Assembly: GCA_031263015.1 (NCBI GenBank)
Contig: JAISGN010000023.1
Span: 1-50,218, forward strand
DNA: 50,218 nt
From: Bacteroidales bacterium
GTDB taxonomy: Bacteria > Bacteroidota > Bacteroidia > Bacteroidales > P3
Direction: 5' to 3'
Shown here: in pieces, positions 1 to 8,143 of the stretch
How positions within the stretch are numbered: the stretch's first letter is position 1
How the letters are laid out: each line of letters opens with the position of its first letter
Notes under the pieces: generated by a model
Database searches by the model: none
What the model saw: only the letters and a program-made list of their open reading frames with translations
What the model was told of the DNA's origin: nothing
Position numbers and translations under genes: made by a program

Positions 1-65
1 TTTCAATTTATTTCATTTCATACATTCTCTTCCCGGAAGTCTTTTGACGACAATGTACGTCACCC

Positions 66-443
66 GAAGTCTTCCCACAGGTTATTTGAGACCTTCGAGT
101 AACACATGAAGTCTTCCCACAAGTATTTTGAGACCTTCGTGTAAGACATGAAGTCTTCCCACAACTGTTTTGAGACCTTTGTGTAACACATGAAGTCTTC
201 CCACAAGTGTTTTGAGACCTTCGTGTAACACCTGAAGTCTTCCCACAAGTTATTTGAGACCTTCGTGTAAGACATGAAGTCTTCCCACAAGTTATTTGAG
301 ACCTTCGAGTAACACCTGAAGTCTTCCCACAAGTTATTTGAGACCTTTGTGTAACACATGAAGTCTTCCCACAGGTGTTTTGAGACCTTCGAGTAACACC
401 TGAAGTCTTCCCACAGGTGTTTTGAGACTTTTGTATTTAGTTT
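66..443. repeat. 42-bp tandem repeat (minisatellite), 9 copies
   Basis: Nine head-to-tail copies of a 42-bp unit begin at 66, 108, 150, 192, 234, 276, 318, 360 and 402. Each starts GAAGTCTTCCCACA and has TTTGAGACCTTCG in its second half. Copies differ at a few fixed columns (GTTATT or GTGTTT, CGTGTAA or CGAGTAA, CACAT or CACCT). A degenerate copy precedes at about 36-65. Because 42 is a multiple of 3, the minus strand stays open from 359 to 60 as 14-residue repeats containing KVSNNLWEDF, but I see no start signal, and copy differences change amino acids as freely as silent sites. There are no unique spacers, so it is not a CRISPR array. Confidence 0.95.
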
Positions 444-474
444 ATAGAGTTCGGAATGAAATATAATAAAAACA

Positions 475-516
475 AAACGGCGTCTTATAAAGATAAAACG
501 CCGTAAGATTGTTGTA
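475..516. repeat. 21-bp phased palindromic array, 2 units
   Basis: Words AAACGGCGTCT (475) and AAACGCCGTAA (496) lie 21 bp apart in opposite orientation. They form a 12-bp stem with one mismatch (477-488 with 493-504) around a 4-base loop. This belongs to the dispersed array family described in the findings. It lies between the minisatellite and the rplM promoter and may end transcription from the left. Confidence 0.75.
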
Positions 517-591
517 TGATTGGAAAAGTTTTTTTGTCTGTACGTTTTTATGTGGCATTATGTATTAATAAGTAAAAGATTTCTTGGCGGT

Positions 592-623
592 TTTGTAAAT
601 TCAAAGAAATTTTTATATCTTTG
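592..623 (+). promoter_or_regulatory. rplM promoter (Bacteroidota type)
   Basis: TTTG at 592-595 and TATCTTTG at 616-623 are separated by 20 bp, matching the Bacteroidota sigma-ABfr consensus TTTG-N19/20-TAnnTTTG. Transcription would start near 630, leaving a leader of about 150 nt before rplM. Confidence 0.8.
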
Positions 624-660
624 CAGGCTCATAAATGTAGGTTTTGCGTCAATTTTATCC

Positions 661-750
661 ATAAACGCTGCATTTAATTAATTGTTTATCATTGCATTGG
701 TTGATGGCTTCCGCCCGTTGCCCGAAGCCTGTGAATGATTAATGGTTTAT
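661..750 (+). promoter_or_regulatory. Foldable 5' leader of rplM-rpsI, candidate autoregulatory site
   Basis: The untranslated leader can form nested pairs: ATAAAC (661-666) with GTTTAT (745-750), CATTGGTTGAT (695-705) with ATGATTAATG (735-744, with G-U pairs), and a closing hairpin GGCTTC/GAAGCC (706-711 with 724-729). L13 autoregulates rplM-rpsI in other bacteria, so a ribosomal-protein leader is plausible. This structure is inferred by eye, and I do not match it to a named RNA family. Confidence 0.45.
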
Positions 751-777
751 AAATTTTTGAAGTAATAAAAACAAAAA

Positions 778-1233
778 ATGAGTACTTTAAGTTACAAGAC
801 AGTATCTGTCAATAAAGAAAATTCTAAGAAAGAATGGTTGCTTGTAGATGCTGAAAATATGGTTGTAGGTCGTTTGGCAACAAGGGTAGCGAACCTTTTA
901 AGAGGTAAGCATAAGCCTTGCTTTACTCCTCATTCGGATTGCGGAGATAATGTTGTCATTATTAATGCCGATAAGATACGTTTTACAGGTAATAAATTGA
1001 CGGATAAGGTTTATACTCGCCATACAGGCTATCCCGGAGGACAACGATTCACAACACCGAGAGACGTATTGGCGAAACATCCTATAAGAATAGTGGAGCA
1101 CGCCGTTAAAGGAATGTTGCCTAAGAATCGTTTGGGAAGAGAGCTATATAGAAATTTGTATGTATATGCCGGTGCTGAACATGAACAGCAGGCACAACAA
1201 CCAAGGAAGATTAATATTAATTCAATTAGATAG
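778..1233 (+). CDS. rplM: 50S ribosomal protein L13
   Basis: Encodes a 151-residue large-subunit protein that binds 23S rRNA early in 50S assembly. The L13 fold is evident from [16 protein letters not shown] near the N-terminus, then HTGYPGG (residues 81-87), and the family signature region [20 protein letters not shown] near residues 111-130. Length is normal for Bacteroidota L13, which carry a short extra tail after AGAEH. rpsI follows after 5 bp, the usual rplM-rpsI pair. The promoter at 592-623 and a structured leader lie upstream. Confidence 0.97.
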   Translation: MSTLSYKTVSVNKENSKKEWLLVDAENMVVGRLATRVANLLRGKHKPCFTPHSDCGDNVVIINADKIRFTGNKLTDKVYTRHTGYPGGQRFTTPRDVLAKHPIRIVEHAVKGMLPKNRLGRELYRNLYVYAGAEHEQQAQQPRKININSIR

Positions 1234-1238
1234 ATAAA

Positions 1239-1628
1239 ATGGAAGGAGTTATCAATACTTTAGGCAGAAGAAAATGTGCAGTGGCACGTGTCTATATGAA
1301 GCCCGGTAATGGTGTTATCATTGTTAACGGACGTGATTACAAAGAGTATTTTCCTACTGCCCCATTGCAGTATGTTTGTCGTCAGGCTTTGGAAACAGTT
1401 GGAGCGGAAGATAAGTTTGATATTAAGGCAAATCTTGACGGAGGCGGTATTTCCGGACAGGCTGAAGCACTTCGTATGGGTATTGCCCGTGCTTTGTGTG
1501 AGGTGAATGGTGAAGACCGTACTGCATTAAAATCAAAAGGATTGTTACGTAGAGACAGCCGTATGGTTGAACGTAAGAAGCCCGGTCAGAAAAAGGCTCG
1601 TAAGCGTTTTCAATTCAGCAAACGTTAA
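1239..1628 (+). CDS. rpsI: 30S ribosomal protein S9
   Basis: Encodes a 129-residue small-subunit protein whose C-terminal tail reaches the P site. The N-terminal LGRRKCAVARVYMKPG and the central GGGISGQAEALRMGIARAL are diagnostic. The protein ends in the conserved basic tail KKARKRFQFSKR, whose final Lys-Arg contacts P-site tRNA in the family. It is cotranscribed with rplM. The coding length is normal and the ends are intact. Confidence 0.97.
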   Translation: MEGVINTLGRRKCAVARVYMKPGNGVIIVNGRDYKEYFPTAPLQYVCRQALETVGAEDKFDIKANLDGGGISGQAEALRMGIARALCEVNGEDRTALKSKGLLRRDSRMVERKKPGQKKARKRFQFSKR

Positions 1629-1638
1629 GATATACGAA

Positions 1639-1700
1639 TGGATATTGTTTAGTATCCAAACTTGCAAGATGTACATATTATATGTGCCTACTTGCAGGTT
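1639..1700 (+). promoter_or_regulatory. Two stem-loops in the rpsI-rpsB gap, candidate rpsB leader
   Basis: A short hairpin pairs TGGATA (1639-1644) with TATCCA (1653-1658). It abuts a long one: AACTTGCAAG (1659-1668) with CTTGCAGGTT (1691-1700), continued by GTACATA (1671-1677) with TATGTGC (1681-1687) around a TTA loop. There is no T-run afterwards, so it is not a simple terminator. It sits about 40 nt before rpsB, where S2 autoregulation acts in some bacteria. The regulatory role is inferred. Confidence 0.5.
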
Positions 1701-1743
1701 GATTTAGTTAATAGGAATGTAAACAAAACAAAAAAACAAAACA

Positions 1744-2616
1744 ATGTTAGATTTTGAACAAATGATTGAGGCAGGTGTTCATTTTGGACACCTGAAAAGA
1801 AAGTGGAATCCTAAAATGGCTCCTTATATTTTTAAGGAACATAATGGTATTCATATCATTGATTTAAACAAAACAGCAGAAATGGCTGAGAAAGCTGCTG
1901 CTGCACTAAAACAAATAGCAAAATCGGATAAGAATATCTTATTCGTTGCTACAAAAAAACAGGCAAAGGATATTGTTGCACAAGAAGTAAAGCGCATCAA
2001 TATGCCTTATGTTACCGAGCGTTGGCCTGGTGGAATGCTTACGAACTTCGTTACTATTCGTAAAGCGATTAGGAAGATGTATCATTTGGATAAGCTTATA
2101 AATGATAAGAATTCAACAGAGATATCAAAACGAGAGCGTTTGCAGTTGTCGCGAGAAAAGGCTAAACTGGAGAAAAATCTTGGCTCTATTGCAGATTTGA
2201 ACAGACTTCCATCCGCTATTTTTATCATTGATATAAATAAGGAACATATTGCTGTATCTGAGGCTCGTAGATTAAATATAACTACATTTGCTACCGTTGA
2301 TACTAACTGCGATCCGGAATTAATTGATTTTCCTATCCCTGCAAATGATGATGCATCAAAGGCAATTGAACTTATATTGAAATATGTTTGTGATGCCATA
2401 GAGGAAGGACTTCGCGAAAAGAAAGCAAATAAAGAGGCTCGCAAGAGTGCCGAAAATACAGAAGAGGTGTCTGATACAAAAGCAGAACCTTTGGATGAAG
2501 AAGCAGAGGCTTCGGAAGGCAGACGTAGAAGAAGTCATGAAGGCGGTGAAAGAAAGCCTACCGGTAGAAGACCTGCAACAAGAGTAAATAAAGAACAAAC
2601 AAAAAAGGAGAATTAA
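1744..2616 (+). CDS. rpsB: 30S ribosomal protein S2
   Basis: Encodes a 290-residue small-subunit protein. Conserved S2 features are [20 protein letters not shown] at the N-terminus, the [17 protein letters not shown] segment in the first half, and the block [17 protein letters not shown] followed by [19 protein letters not shown]. The last roughly 60 residues are a charged low-complexity tail rich in Glu, Lys and Arg, beyond the usual S2 core of about 230 residues. Such tails occur in Bacteroidota S2. tsf follows after 2 bp, the standard rpsB-tsf operon. Confidence 0.97.
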   Translation: MLDFEQMIEAGVHFGHLKRKWNPKMAPYIFKEHNGIHIIDLNKTAEMAEKAAAALKQIAKSDKNILFVATKKQAKDIVAQEVKRINMPYVTERWPGGMLTNFVTIRKAIRKMYHLDKLINDKNSTEISKRERLQLSREKAKLEKNLGSIADLNRLPSAIFIIDINKEHIAVSEARRLNITTFATVDTNCDPELIDFPIPANDDASKAIELILKYVCDAIEEGLREKKANKEARKSAENTEEVSDTKAEPLDEEAEASEGRRRRSHEGGERKPTGRRPATRVNKEQTKKEN

Positions 2617-2618
2617 TT

Positions 2619-3446
2619 ATGGCTGAAATAACAGCAAAACTTGTTAATGAACTAAGACAACGTACAGGTGTCGGAATGATGGATTGCAAAAAAGCCTTAG
2701 TTGAAAATGATGGAGATATAGATAAGGCTATAGATTATCTTAGAGAGAAAGGGCAGAAATTAGCAACAAAGCGTGCAGACAGAGATGCAAATGAAGGTGT
2801 GGTCTTGGCAAGTGTCAGCAGTGATAAGTCGTTTGCAGCAATTATTATGATGAACTGCGAAACGGACTTCGTAGCAAAAAATGAGGCATTCGTCGCTTTT
2901 ACGAAGAGTGTGCTTGATGCCGCAATTGCCGCAAAGGCTAAAACAAAAGAAGACGTATTGGCGTTGAATATCGGAGGCATTAGCGTTGAGACAATGATTG
3001 TTGAACAGGTTGCTAAGATTGGAGAAAAGATAACATTAAGCCATTACGGCAGTGTTGAGGCTCCTGTTACTTATGCATACATTCATCAGGGAAATGGTTT
3101 GGCGAGTATATTGGGCTTTACCAAGGCAGGTTTTGATGTACAGGGCAAAGAAATTGCTATGCAAATAGCTGCAATGGCTCCTGTGGCATTAAATAGAGAT
3201 ACTGTACCTGCTGATGTTATTGAAAAGGAATTAGAAATTTATCGCATACAAATCCGTGAAGAAGGAAAGCCTGAAAATATGATTGAGAAGATTGCAGAAG
3301 GTAAATTAAACAAATTCTTTAAGGATAGCACTTTGTTAAGCCAAGAGTTTATCAGAGATAATAAGAAGAATGTCGGCGATTATTTGAAAGAATACGACAA
3401 AGATTTAACTGTAACGGCATTTAGACGTCTTAAATTAGGCGAATAA
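2619..3446 (+). CDS. tsf: Elongation factor Ts
   Basis: Encodes the 275-residue guanine nucleotide exchange factor that recycles EF-Tu. The N-terminal UBA-like domain carries LRQRTGVGMMDCKKAL and the first signature is complete. The second signature appears as MNCETDFVAKNEAF near residues 76-89. The remaining dimerisation region and C-terminus are intact. It is translationally linked to rpsB (2-bp gap), and a strong terminator follows at 3468-3502. Confidence 0.97.
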   Translation: MAEITAKLVNELRQRTGVGMMDCKKALVENDGDIDKAIDYLREKGQKLATKRADRDANEGVVLASVSSDKSFAAIIMMNCETDFVAKNEAFVAFTKSVLDAAIAAKAKTKEDVLALNIGGISVETMIVEQVAKIGEKITLSHYGSVEAPVTYAYIHQGNGLASILGFTKAGFDVQGKEIAMQIAAMAPVALNRDTVPADVIEKELEIYRIQIREEGKPENMIEKIAEGKLNKFFKDSTLLSQEFIRDNKKNVGDYLKEYDKDLTVTAFRRLKLGE

Positions 3447-3467
3447 ATATTTGATTTTTCATTGTTT

Positions 3468-3502
3468 AAGGCGGGGAATTTAATTAATTCTTCGCCTTTT
3501 TT
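3468..3502 (+). terminator. Intrinsic terminator of rpsB-tsf
   Basis: AAGGCGGGGAATT (3468-3480) pairs, with G-U pairs, to the complementary AATTCTTCGCCTT arm ending at 3498, followed by a T-run. Confidence 0.85.
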
Positions 3503-3537
3503 GTTTGTGATTATTTTGGTGAAATTACAATATGACC

Positions 3538-3621
3538 AAAGGCTGTTCGGTAATTATTAAACAGCCTTTCGTCATATTTAAACACCCTTTGGTGAAAATG
3601 AAACGAAGGAATATTTGCACT
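3538..3621. repeat. 21-bp phased palindromic array, 4 units
   Basis: Unit starts at 3538, 3559, 3580 and 3601 are exactly 21 bp apart. Words are AAAGGCTGTTC, AAACAGCCTTT, AAACACCCTTT and AAACGAAGGAA. The third linker, GGTGAAAATG, is identical to linkers in other arrays of this window. It fills the gap between two convergent operons. Confidence 0.85.
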
Positions 3622-3670
3622 ATTCTTACTCAAAAACAATCAATAATACATACTGCTGTGCCGAAGTGCA

Positions 3671-3704
3671 TAAAAAAAGTGTTTTCTCGTTAAAGAAAAC
3701 ACTT
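3671..3704 (-). terminator. Intrinsic terminator of the polysaccharide export operon
   Basis: On the minus strand AAGTGTTTTCT pairs with AGAAAACACTT (arms 3694-3704 and 3677-3687), followed by a run of seven T. It lies 28 bp after the stop of the chain-length/kinase gene. Confidence 0.9.
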
Positions 3705-3731
3705 GTATGTTGTTTATGAAGATTAAATGCT

Positions 3732-6224
3732 TTATTTTTTCTTACCGAATAGGTTAAATTTGTACTTCTTCTTTGGTTTCTCTTCATTATCAAAGTAACC
3801 ATAGCCGTATCCGTAACCATAGCCATAACCATACCCGTATCCGCTACCGTAAGATTTGCCATAGCCATAGCCATATCTCTGCATATTATATTCAATGCCG
3901 TTGATAATGAAATTAACCTTGTGTTTTTGTTGAGCCAACTCGCTGAGAGTAACGTTAAGAACGCTACGATGTGTTTCTCCCGAACGTATAACGTAAATAT
4001 TGACATCTGTCCATTTCATAAGCGTTGAAGCGTCGGCAATTAAAGAAGCAGGCGGTGTGTCGAGAATAATGTAGTCATACATATTTTGCATCTTTTGCAA
4101 CAATTCCCTGTTGTTTTCGCTATCGATAAGTTCGGATGGATTCGGAGGAACAGGTCCGGCAACAACGATATCAAGATTAGCAAATTCGGTATGCTGAATG
4201 ATGTCTTCCAAAGAGTCTTTGCCTATCAAATATGTAGAGATTCCTCGTGTTCTTGACACGTTTTTAAATATGTTATGTAAGTTCGGCTTGCGTAAATCAT
4301 AACCCATAATCAATGTTTTCTTTCCCGAATATGATAAAACAGACGCGAGATTGAGCGAAATGAATGATTTACCTTCGCTTGGTGTTGATGAGGTAATCAA
4401 AATGATTTGTCCTTTGTCAGCAACATCTTTTGTTATATATTTAATGTTTGTTCTGATGGCACGGAAACTTTCGGCAACTTGTGATTTAGGCTTGTCAAGA
4501 ACTACCATCTTGTTTGCATCCTCAGGAAGCAAAGGTATATAACCGAGAATGGTAGGGTCGGCAACCAGTTTTTCAAGATCGTCTTTACTATCTATTGTTG
4601 TGCGCAGACTTAAACGCAGGAACAGATAAAGTGCAGGCAGTAAGACAGCAAGTAATATTGCAATAAGAAAGTTGATAGATGTTTTAGGAAATACTTTTAC
4701 GGCACTTCTTGCCTTATCTATGATTTTATGGTCGGGCATAGCGGACTTTTCGGCAATTTGAGCGTCCGTTCGTTTCTGGTATAAGTAAGTATAGATAGCA
4801 TCGGTAAAAGTAAATTTACGTTCGATGTTTATCAATTGTCTTTGTGAGCGAGGTAATCTGTTGGCTTGCGTCTGGAAATTGTTCTCTTGCTTGCGAATAT
4901 TGTCCATTGTTATATCCGCAACCTGTTTAAGATTTTTAACATTTTCACGTATCTGCCCTATAAGGTTGTCAATTGCCACATCCATTTTTTTAATCGGCGA
5001 ACTTTTGCGAGAAGACTGTACTAACTGTTGCTGACGTTGCCCGTTTAATTTCACTAATTCCTTTATGAGCTCATTTAATATATGTTCGTCAATACCAATA
5101 GTTGCCGGAACGACTATGGAATCCAAATCTGATTTGTTTAAGTATCTAAGCAAATTATCATAGTAACGCTGACTTAATGATATTTGCACTTTTTGCATAT
5201 CCAATTCGTTTAACCGTTGATAAATAATCTTAGAATTTTCTTCGAAGTTTATACTACCGGTTTGTTCTTGAAAGGATTCTCTGGTTGTTTCCGAATTTCT
5301 TAATGAGTCTCCTATACCTATTAATTCGTTATCAACAAAAGCGACGGTCGTTCTATTAACCTGATTTTTTTCTCTGAAACTTTCTTCAATGTAAATATTG
5401 CATAGAGTATTAATGAAGTCTATTGCTTTTTCAGGGTTTTGGTATCTGAACTTTATCTTTATGATAGTAGATTCTTTATTGAGCATCTCTATTTGAGTAC
5501 CCATAAAAGCACGTGCTTCGGCGTCCAAATCATTTATGACAAAACTATATGATATTTTTGACAATGCGGGATAATAATTTTCTTTTAATTTCAAACGAAA
5601 TTTCATCCCGTCTGCCATATACCATTGTCCGTATCTTAAAAGCTTATTGCTTGTCCCGCTAACTGATATCGGTTGGTCTAAAGCACAATCGCTTGCGGTA
5701 TCATAAGCATAAACTACAACATTTTCCCTATGAGGGTAAGAAATGACGTATGTATTATCATCTCTAAGTTTGACATCAATAGGTATGCCTGTCGCTTGCG
5801 GTTGGCTTTTATCTATTTCTACCTCAAAAGGAGCTCGTTTATAAATATCAAGATTTTTTAGTCCAATGGTTTGATAGCATGTTGTATATAAACCTAAGTG
5901 TTTTATGGCATCCTTAACAATACTGAATGATTGGAGAATACCGATTTCATTTTGGAATGACTGATCGGACAGAATCTTTTGAGTCATTAACATATTGGAT
6001 AGGGCAGACATTTTGTCTTCACTTGCCTTTATCAATAATGTTGCTTGACTTTCGTATTGAGGTGTGGAATATTTGGTTATTGCGAAGGCTACAATCAATG
6101 CGATGAAGATACATATAACGAATAATCTCCAATGTTGCAGTATATTAAAAATTAATTCGGCAAAATTTATACCTGAATTGCTTTCCTGTTGCTCGTGATT
6201 TGGCTTATAGTTATTGTTTTCCAT
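3732..6224 (-). CDS. Polysaccharide co-polymerase / BY-type tyrosine autokinase (Wzc-like)
   Basis: An 830-residue inner-membrane protein that sets chain length and controls capsule or exopolysaccharide export. The N-terminal Wzz domain has a transmembrane segment at about residues 33-52. A long periplasmic region, partly coiled-coil, follows, then a second membrane segment near 515-535. The cytoplasmic BY-kinase has Walker A SSTPSEGKS (about 610), Walker A' IMGYDLRKP (about 640) and Walker B YIILDTPP. The first Asp of the usual DxDxR is Gly. The C-terminus is a Tyr-Gly repeat tail, the likely autophosphorylation cluster, then a Lys-rich end. It lies 4 bp after the export lipoprotein gene, forming a Wza-Wzc pair. 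Confidence 0.92.
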   Translation of the reverse strand: MENNNYKPNHEQQESNSGINFAELIFNILQHWRLFVICIFIALIVAFAITKYSTPQYESQATLLIKASEDKMSALSNMLMTQKILSDQSFQNEIGILQSFSIVKDAIKHLGLYTTCYQTIGLKNLDIYKRAPFEVEIDKSQPQATGIPIDVKLRDDNTYVISYPHRENVVVYAYDTASDCALDQPISVSGTSNKLLRYGQWYMADGMKFRLKLKENYYPALSKISYSFVINDLDAEARAFMGTQIEMLNKESTIIKIKFRYQNPEKAIDFINTLCNIYIEESFREKNQVNRTTVAFVDNELIGIGDSLRNSETTRESFQEQTGSINFEENSKIIYQRLNELDMQKVQISLSQRYYDNLLRYLNKSDLDSIVVPATIGIDEHILNELIKELVKLNGQRQQQLVQSSRKSSPIKKMDVAIDNLIGQIRENVKNLKQVADITMDNIRKQENNFQTQANRLPRSQRQLINIERKFTFTDAIYTYLYQKRTDAQIAEKSAMPDHKIIDKARSAVKVFPKTSINFLIAILLAVLLPALYLFLRLSLRTTIDSKDDLEKLVADPTILGYIPLLPEDANKMVVLDKPKSQVAESFRAIRTNIKYITKDVADKGQIILITSSTPSEGKSFISLNLASVLSYSGKKTLIMGYDLRKPNLHNIFKNVSRTRGISTYLIGKDSLEDIIQHTEFANLDIVVAGPVPPNPSELIDSENNRELLQKMQNMYDYIILDTPPASLIADASTLMKWTDVNIYVIRSGETHRSVLNVTLSELAQQKHKVNFIINGIEYNMQRYGYGYGKSYGSGYGYGYGYGYGYGYGYFDNEEKPKKKYKFNLFGKKK

Positions 6225-6228
6225 ATTA

Positions 6229-7041
6229 TTATTTGTCTTTTAATTGTAAAACAAGAAGGATAACCGTTATGGCAGTAGATATTATAGATAACGAACTTGC
6301 AATAGTACTCATTGGAATATTAAAGTTGGAGAAGTTTTTCGTTGCTTTGTTAGGTTCTACAAATATAATATCACCGGATTTCAAAAAATAGTTCGGATTT
6401 TGTAAAATGTCAGCATTATTGACATTGAGAGTGTATATAATATCCTTGTTATTTTCTTTTCTTACAATCTTTACGGCTGTTCGTTTTGCGTGATAGGTGA
6501 GGTCTCCGGCGGTTGCAATGGCAGTAAAAATGCTAACCTTGTCCTGATAAAAGTTATACCTGCCGGGTCTATTAACTTCACCGAGTATATCAACTCTAAA
6601 ATTAACCAGTTTGCAAATAACAATAGCATTCAAATCATATTCCCGTGCTTTTTCCTCCAATGTTTGCCTTGCTTCTTCTATTGTCATTCCTTTGAGATAC
6701 ACGGGACCGACAGCAGGAAACGTAATATAACCTTTATCATCTATTTTGTAACTGTTCATATAAATAGATGTTTCATTAGCCCCATAATTGATAGAACTTA
6801 CAGCCCCAAACATTTTTTGGTTTCTTTCATCGTCAGTTACAACATTAATGTATAGTTCATCATTAGATGTTAATCTATAAGGTTCAACAAATTCCGATTT
6901 ATCTTTTGGATATATATAACTATATACACTATCTTTAGGCGTGTCGCTTTGAAAATATATCAGTTTTTTTTGAGGAGTACAAGCCCCAAATGCTATTATA
7001 AGCAATATTAAAAATGAGAATTTTACTAATTTTTGTTTCAT
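6229..7041 (-). CDS. Polysaccharide export outer-membrane lipoprotein (Wza-like)
   Basis: A 270-residue lipoprotein that would form the outer-membrane exit for a surface polysaccharide. A signal peptide ends in the lipobox AFGAC, giving an acylated Cys at about residue 21. The poly-export domain follows (EPYRLTSNDELYINV and onward). An SLBB-type segment has LGEVNRPGRYNFYQDK and AIATAGDLTYHAKR. A hydrophobic stretch near the C-terminus (TITVILLVLQ-like) ends in KDK, as in other Bacteroidota members. It sits between a small secreted protein gene (8-bp gap) and the Wzc-like gene. Confidence 0.9.
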   Translation of the reverse strand: MKQKLVKFSFLILLIIAFGACTPQKKLIYFQSDTPKDSVYSYIYPKDKSEFVEPYRLTSNDELYINVVTDDERNQKMFGAVSSINYGANETSIYMNSYKIDDKGYITFPAVGPVYLKGMTIEEARQTLEEKAREYDLNAIVICKLVNFRVDILGEVNRPGRYNFYQDKVSIFTAIATAGDLTYHAKRTAVKIVRKENNKDIIYTLNVNNADILQNPNYFLKSGDIIFVEPNKATKNFSNFNIPMSTIASSLSIISTAITVILLVLQLKDK

Positions 7042-7048
7042 ATGGTTC

Positions 7049-7486
7049 TTATCTTATTTCATTGGACAATTTCAACAGATATTCTAATTGCAAATAAACA
7101 GCATTCATACCTTCGGTGTCTTTTGTGGGAAGATACGTCTTTGAATATTCCGCATAATATTGCTCGTCTTCACCGACTTTACCTTGTTCAACAATACAGT
7201 TCGCAGCATCCAAGCAATTGATCCATACTTTACTTATATCGGAAGATACATCTTTGGAAATTGTTATTTGAGTAAGGTCTATTTTTATTCTTGTTTCTGA
7301 CCCTTTTTGGTCTGTCCAAACATAGGAAAAATAGCCATCTCCCGACAAAGAAAACGAATGATACTGTTTATTTAATATTTGATTGCTTATAATATCGCAA
7401 CTCTCTTCAATAGATTGAGCATTAGTCCGAATAGTACCAAAACACCCCACCGCAAAAATAACGCCTATAATTATTCTTCTAAACAT
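7049..7486 (-). CDS. Unrecognised secreted protein, first gene of the export operon
   Basis: Encodes 145 residues with a clear signal peptide (hydrophobic IIIGVIFAVGCFGTI, cleavage likely after TNAQ). The mature part is small, mostly beta-type by composition, with two Cys (WINCLDAANC) that could form a disulfide. I do not recognise the family. Its position directly before the export lipoprotein (8-bp gap) and behind its own -7 element (7507-7514) suggests an accessory periplasmic role in the same pathway, but this is inference from context only. Confidence 0.75.
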   Translation of the reverse strand: MFRRIIIGVIFAVGCFGTIRTNAQSIEESCDIISNQILNKQYHSFSLSGDGYFSYVWTDQKGSETRIKIDLTQITISKDVSSDISKVWINCLDAANCIVEQGKVGEDEQYYAEYSKTYLPTKDTEGMNAVYLQLEYLLKLSNEIR

Positions 7487-7506
7487 TTGTTCTGCATTTT
7501 AGAGTG

Positions 7507-7514
7507 CAAAGGTA
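7507..7514 (-). promoter_or_regulatory. -7 element for the export operon
   Basis: TACCTTTG on the minus strand, 21 bp before the start codon at 7486, matches TAnnTTTG. I see no good -33 TTTG. Confidence 0.55.
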
Positions 7515-7544
7515 ATAAAAATCCGTTAAATACATTAATTAATC

Positions 7545-8141
7545 TCAAAAATAACCTATTATATCATTTATTTCTGTTAGAATCTCTTCTCTGCCGTCTT
7601 TGTTGATAGAAGAAGAAACGAAAATCTTTGGTAATTCCGCCCAGTTACGCAATAATTCTTGTTTAAATCTTGCAATATTCTTACTCGTTTGATTTGTGCT
7701 CTGTTTGTCAGACTTAGTGAATATAATGGAAAAGGGTTTATTGTTCGTGCCTAAAAAGTTTATGAACTCAATATCCGATTTCTGTACTTCAATCCTTGAA
7801 TCTATCAACACGAAAGTGCTGATTAAATTTTCTCTATTCAAAATATATTGCTCTATCATCTTAGACCATTTTTGCCTATTGGTTTGAGATGTGCGGGCAT
7901 AGCCATATCCGGGCAAATCTACCAAATACCATTGATTATTAACAATAAAATGATTTATTAATTGGGTTTTTCCCGGTTGCGAACTGGTCTTTGCCAGATT
8001 CTTTCTGCCCATAAGCATATTGATTAACGATGATTTGCCGACATTAGACCTGCCTATGAAAGCAAATTCAGGCAGATTAGCTTGCGGACATTTGCGATAA
8101 TCGCTGTTGCTAATGACAAAATCTACATTTTTTATAACCAT
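7545..8141 (-). CDS. engB: Ribosome biogenesis GTPase EngB/YihA
   Basis: A 198-residue TRAFAC-class GTPase needed for 50S subunit assembly. G-motifs are complete: G1 GRSNVGKSS (about residues 31-39), G2 region TSSQPGKTQ, G3 DLPGYG, G4 TKSDK and G5 SSSINK. The length is typical. The upstream acyltransferase stop is only 2 bp away, so the two genes are cotranscribed. The run after its stop reaches the next promoter without a clear terminator. Confidence 0.95.
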   Translation of the reverse strand: MVIKNVDFVISNSDYRKCPQANLPEFAFIGRSNVGKSSLINMLMGRKNLAKTSSQPGKTQLINHFIVNNQWYLVDLPGYGYARTSQTNRQKWSKMIEQYILNRENLISTFVLIDSRIEVQKSDIEFINFLGTNNKPFSIIFTKSDKQSTNQTSKNIARFKQELLRNWAELPKIFVSSSINKDGREEILTEINDIIGYF

Positions 8142-8143
8142 AT

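Noticed and set aside
60-359. Minus-strand open frame of 14-residue repeats (KVSNNLWEDF core) in the minisatellite
   Set aside because: It exists because the unit is 42 bp; no promoter or ribosome site is visible and copy differences do not favour silent sites.
66-443. Possible CRISPR array
   Set aside because: Units are contiguous with no unique spacers and no cas genes nearby.
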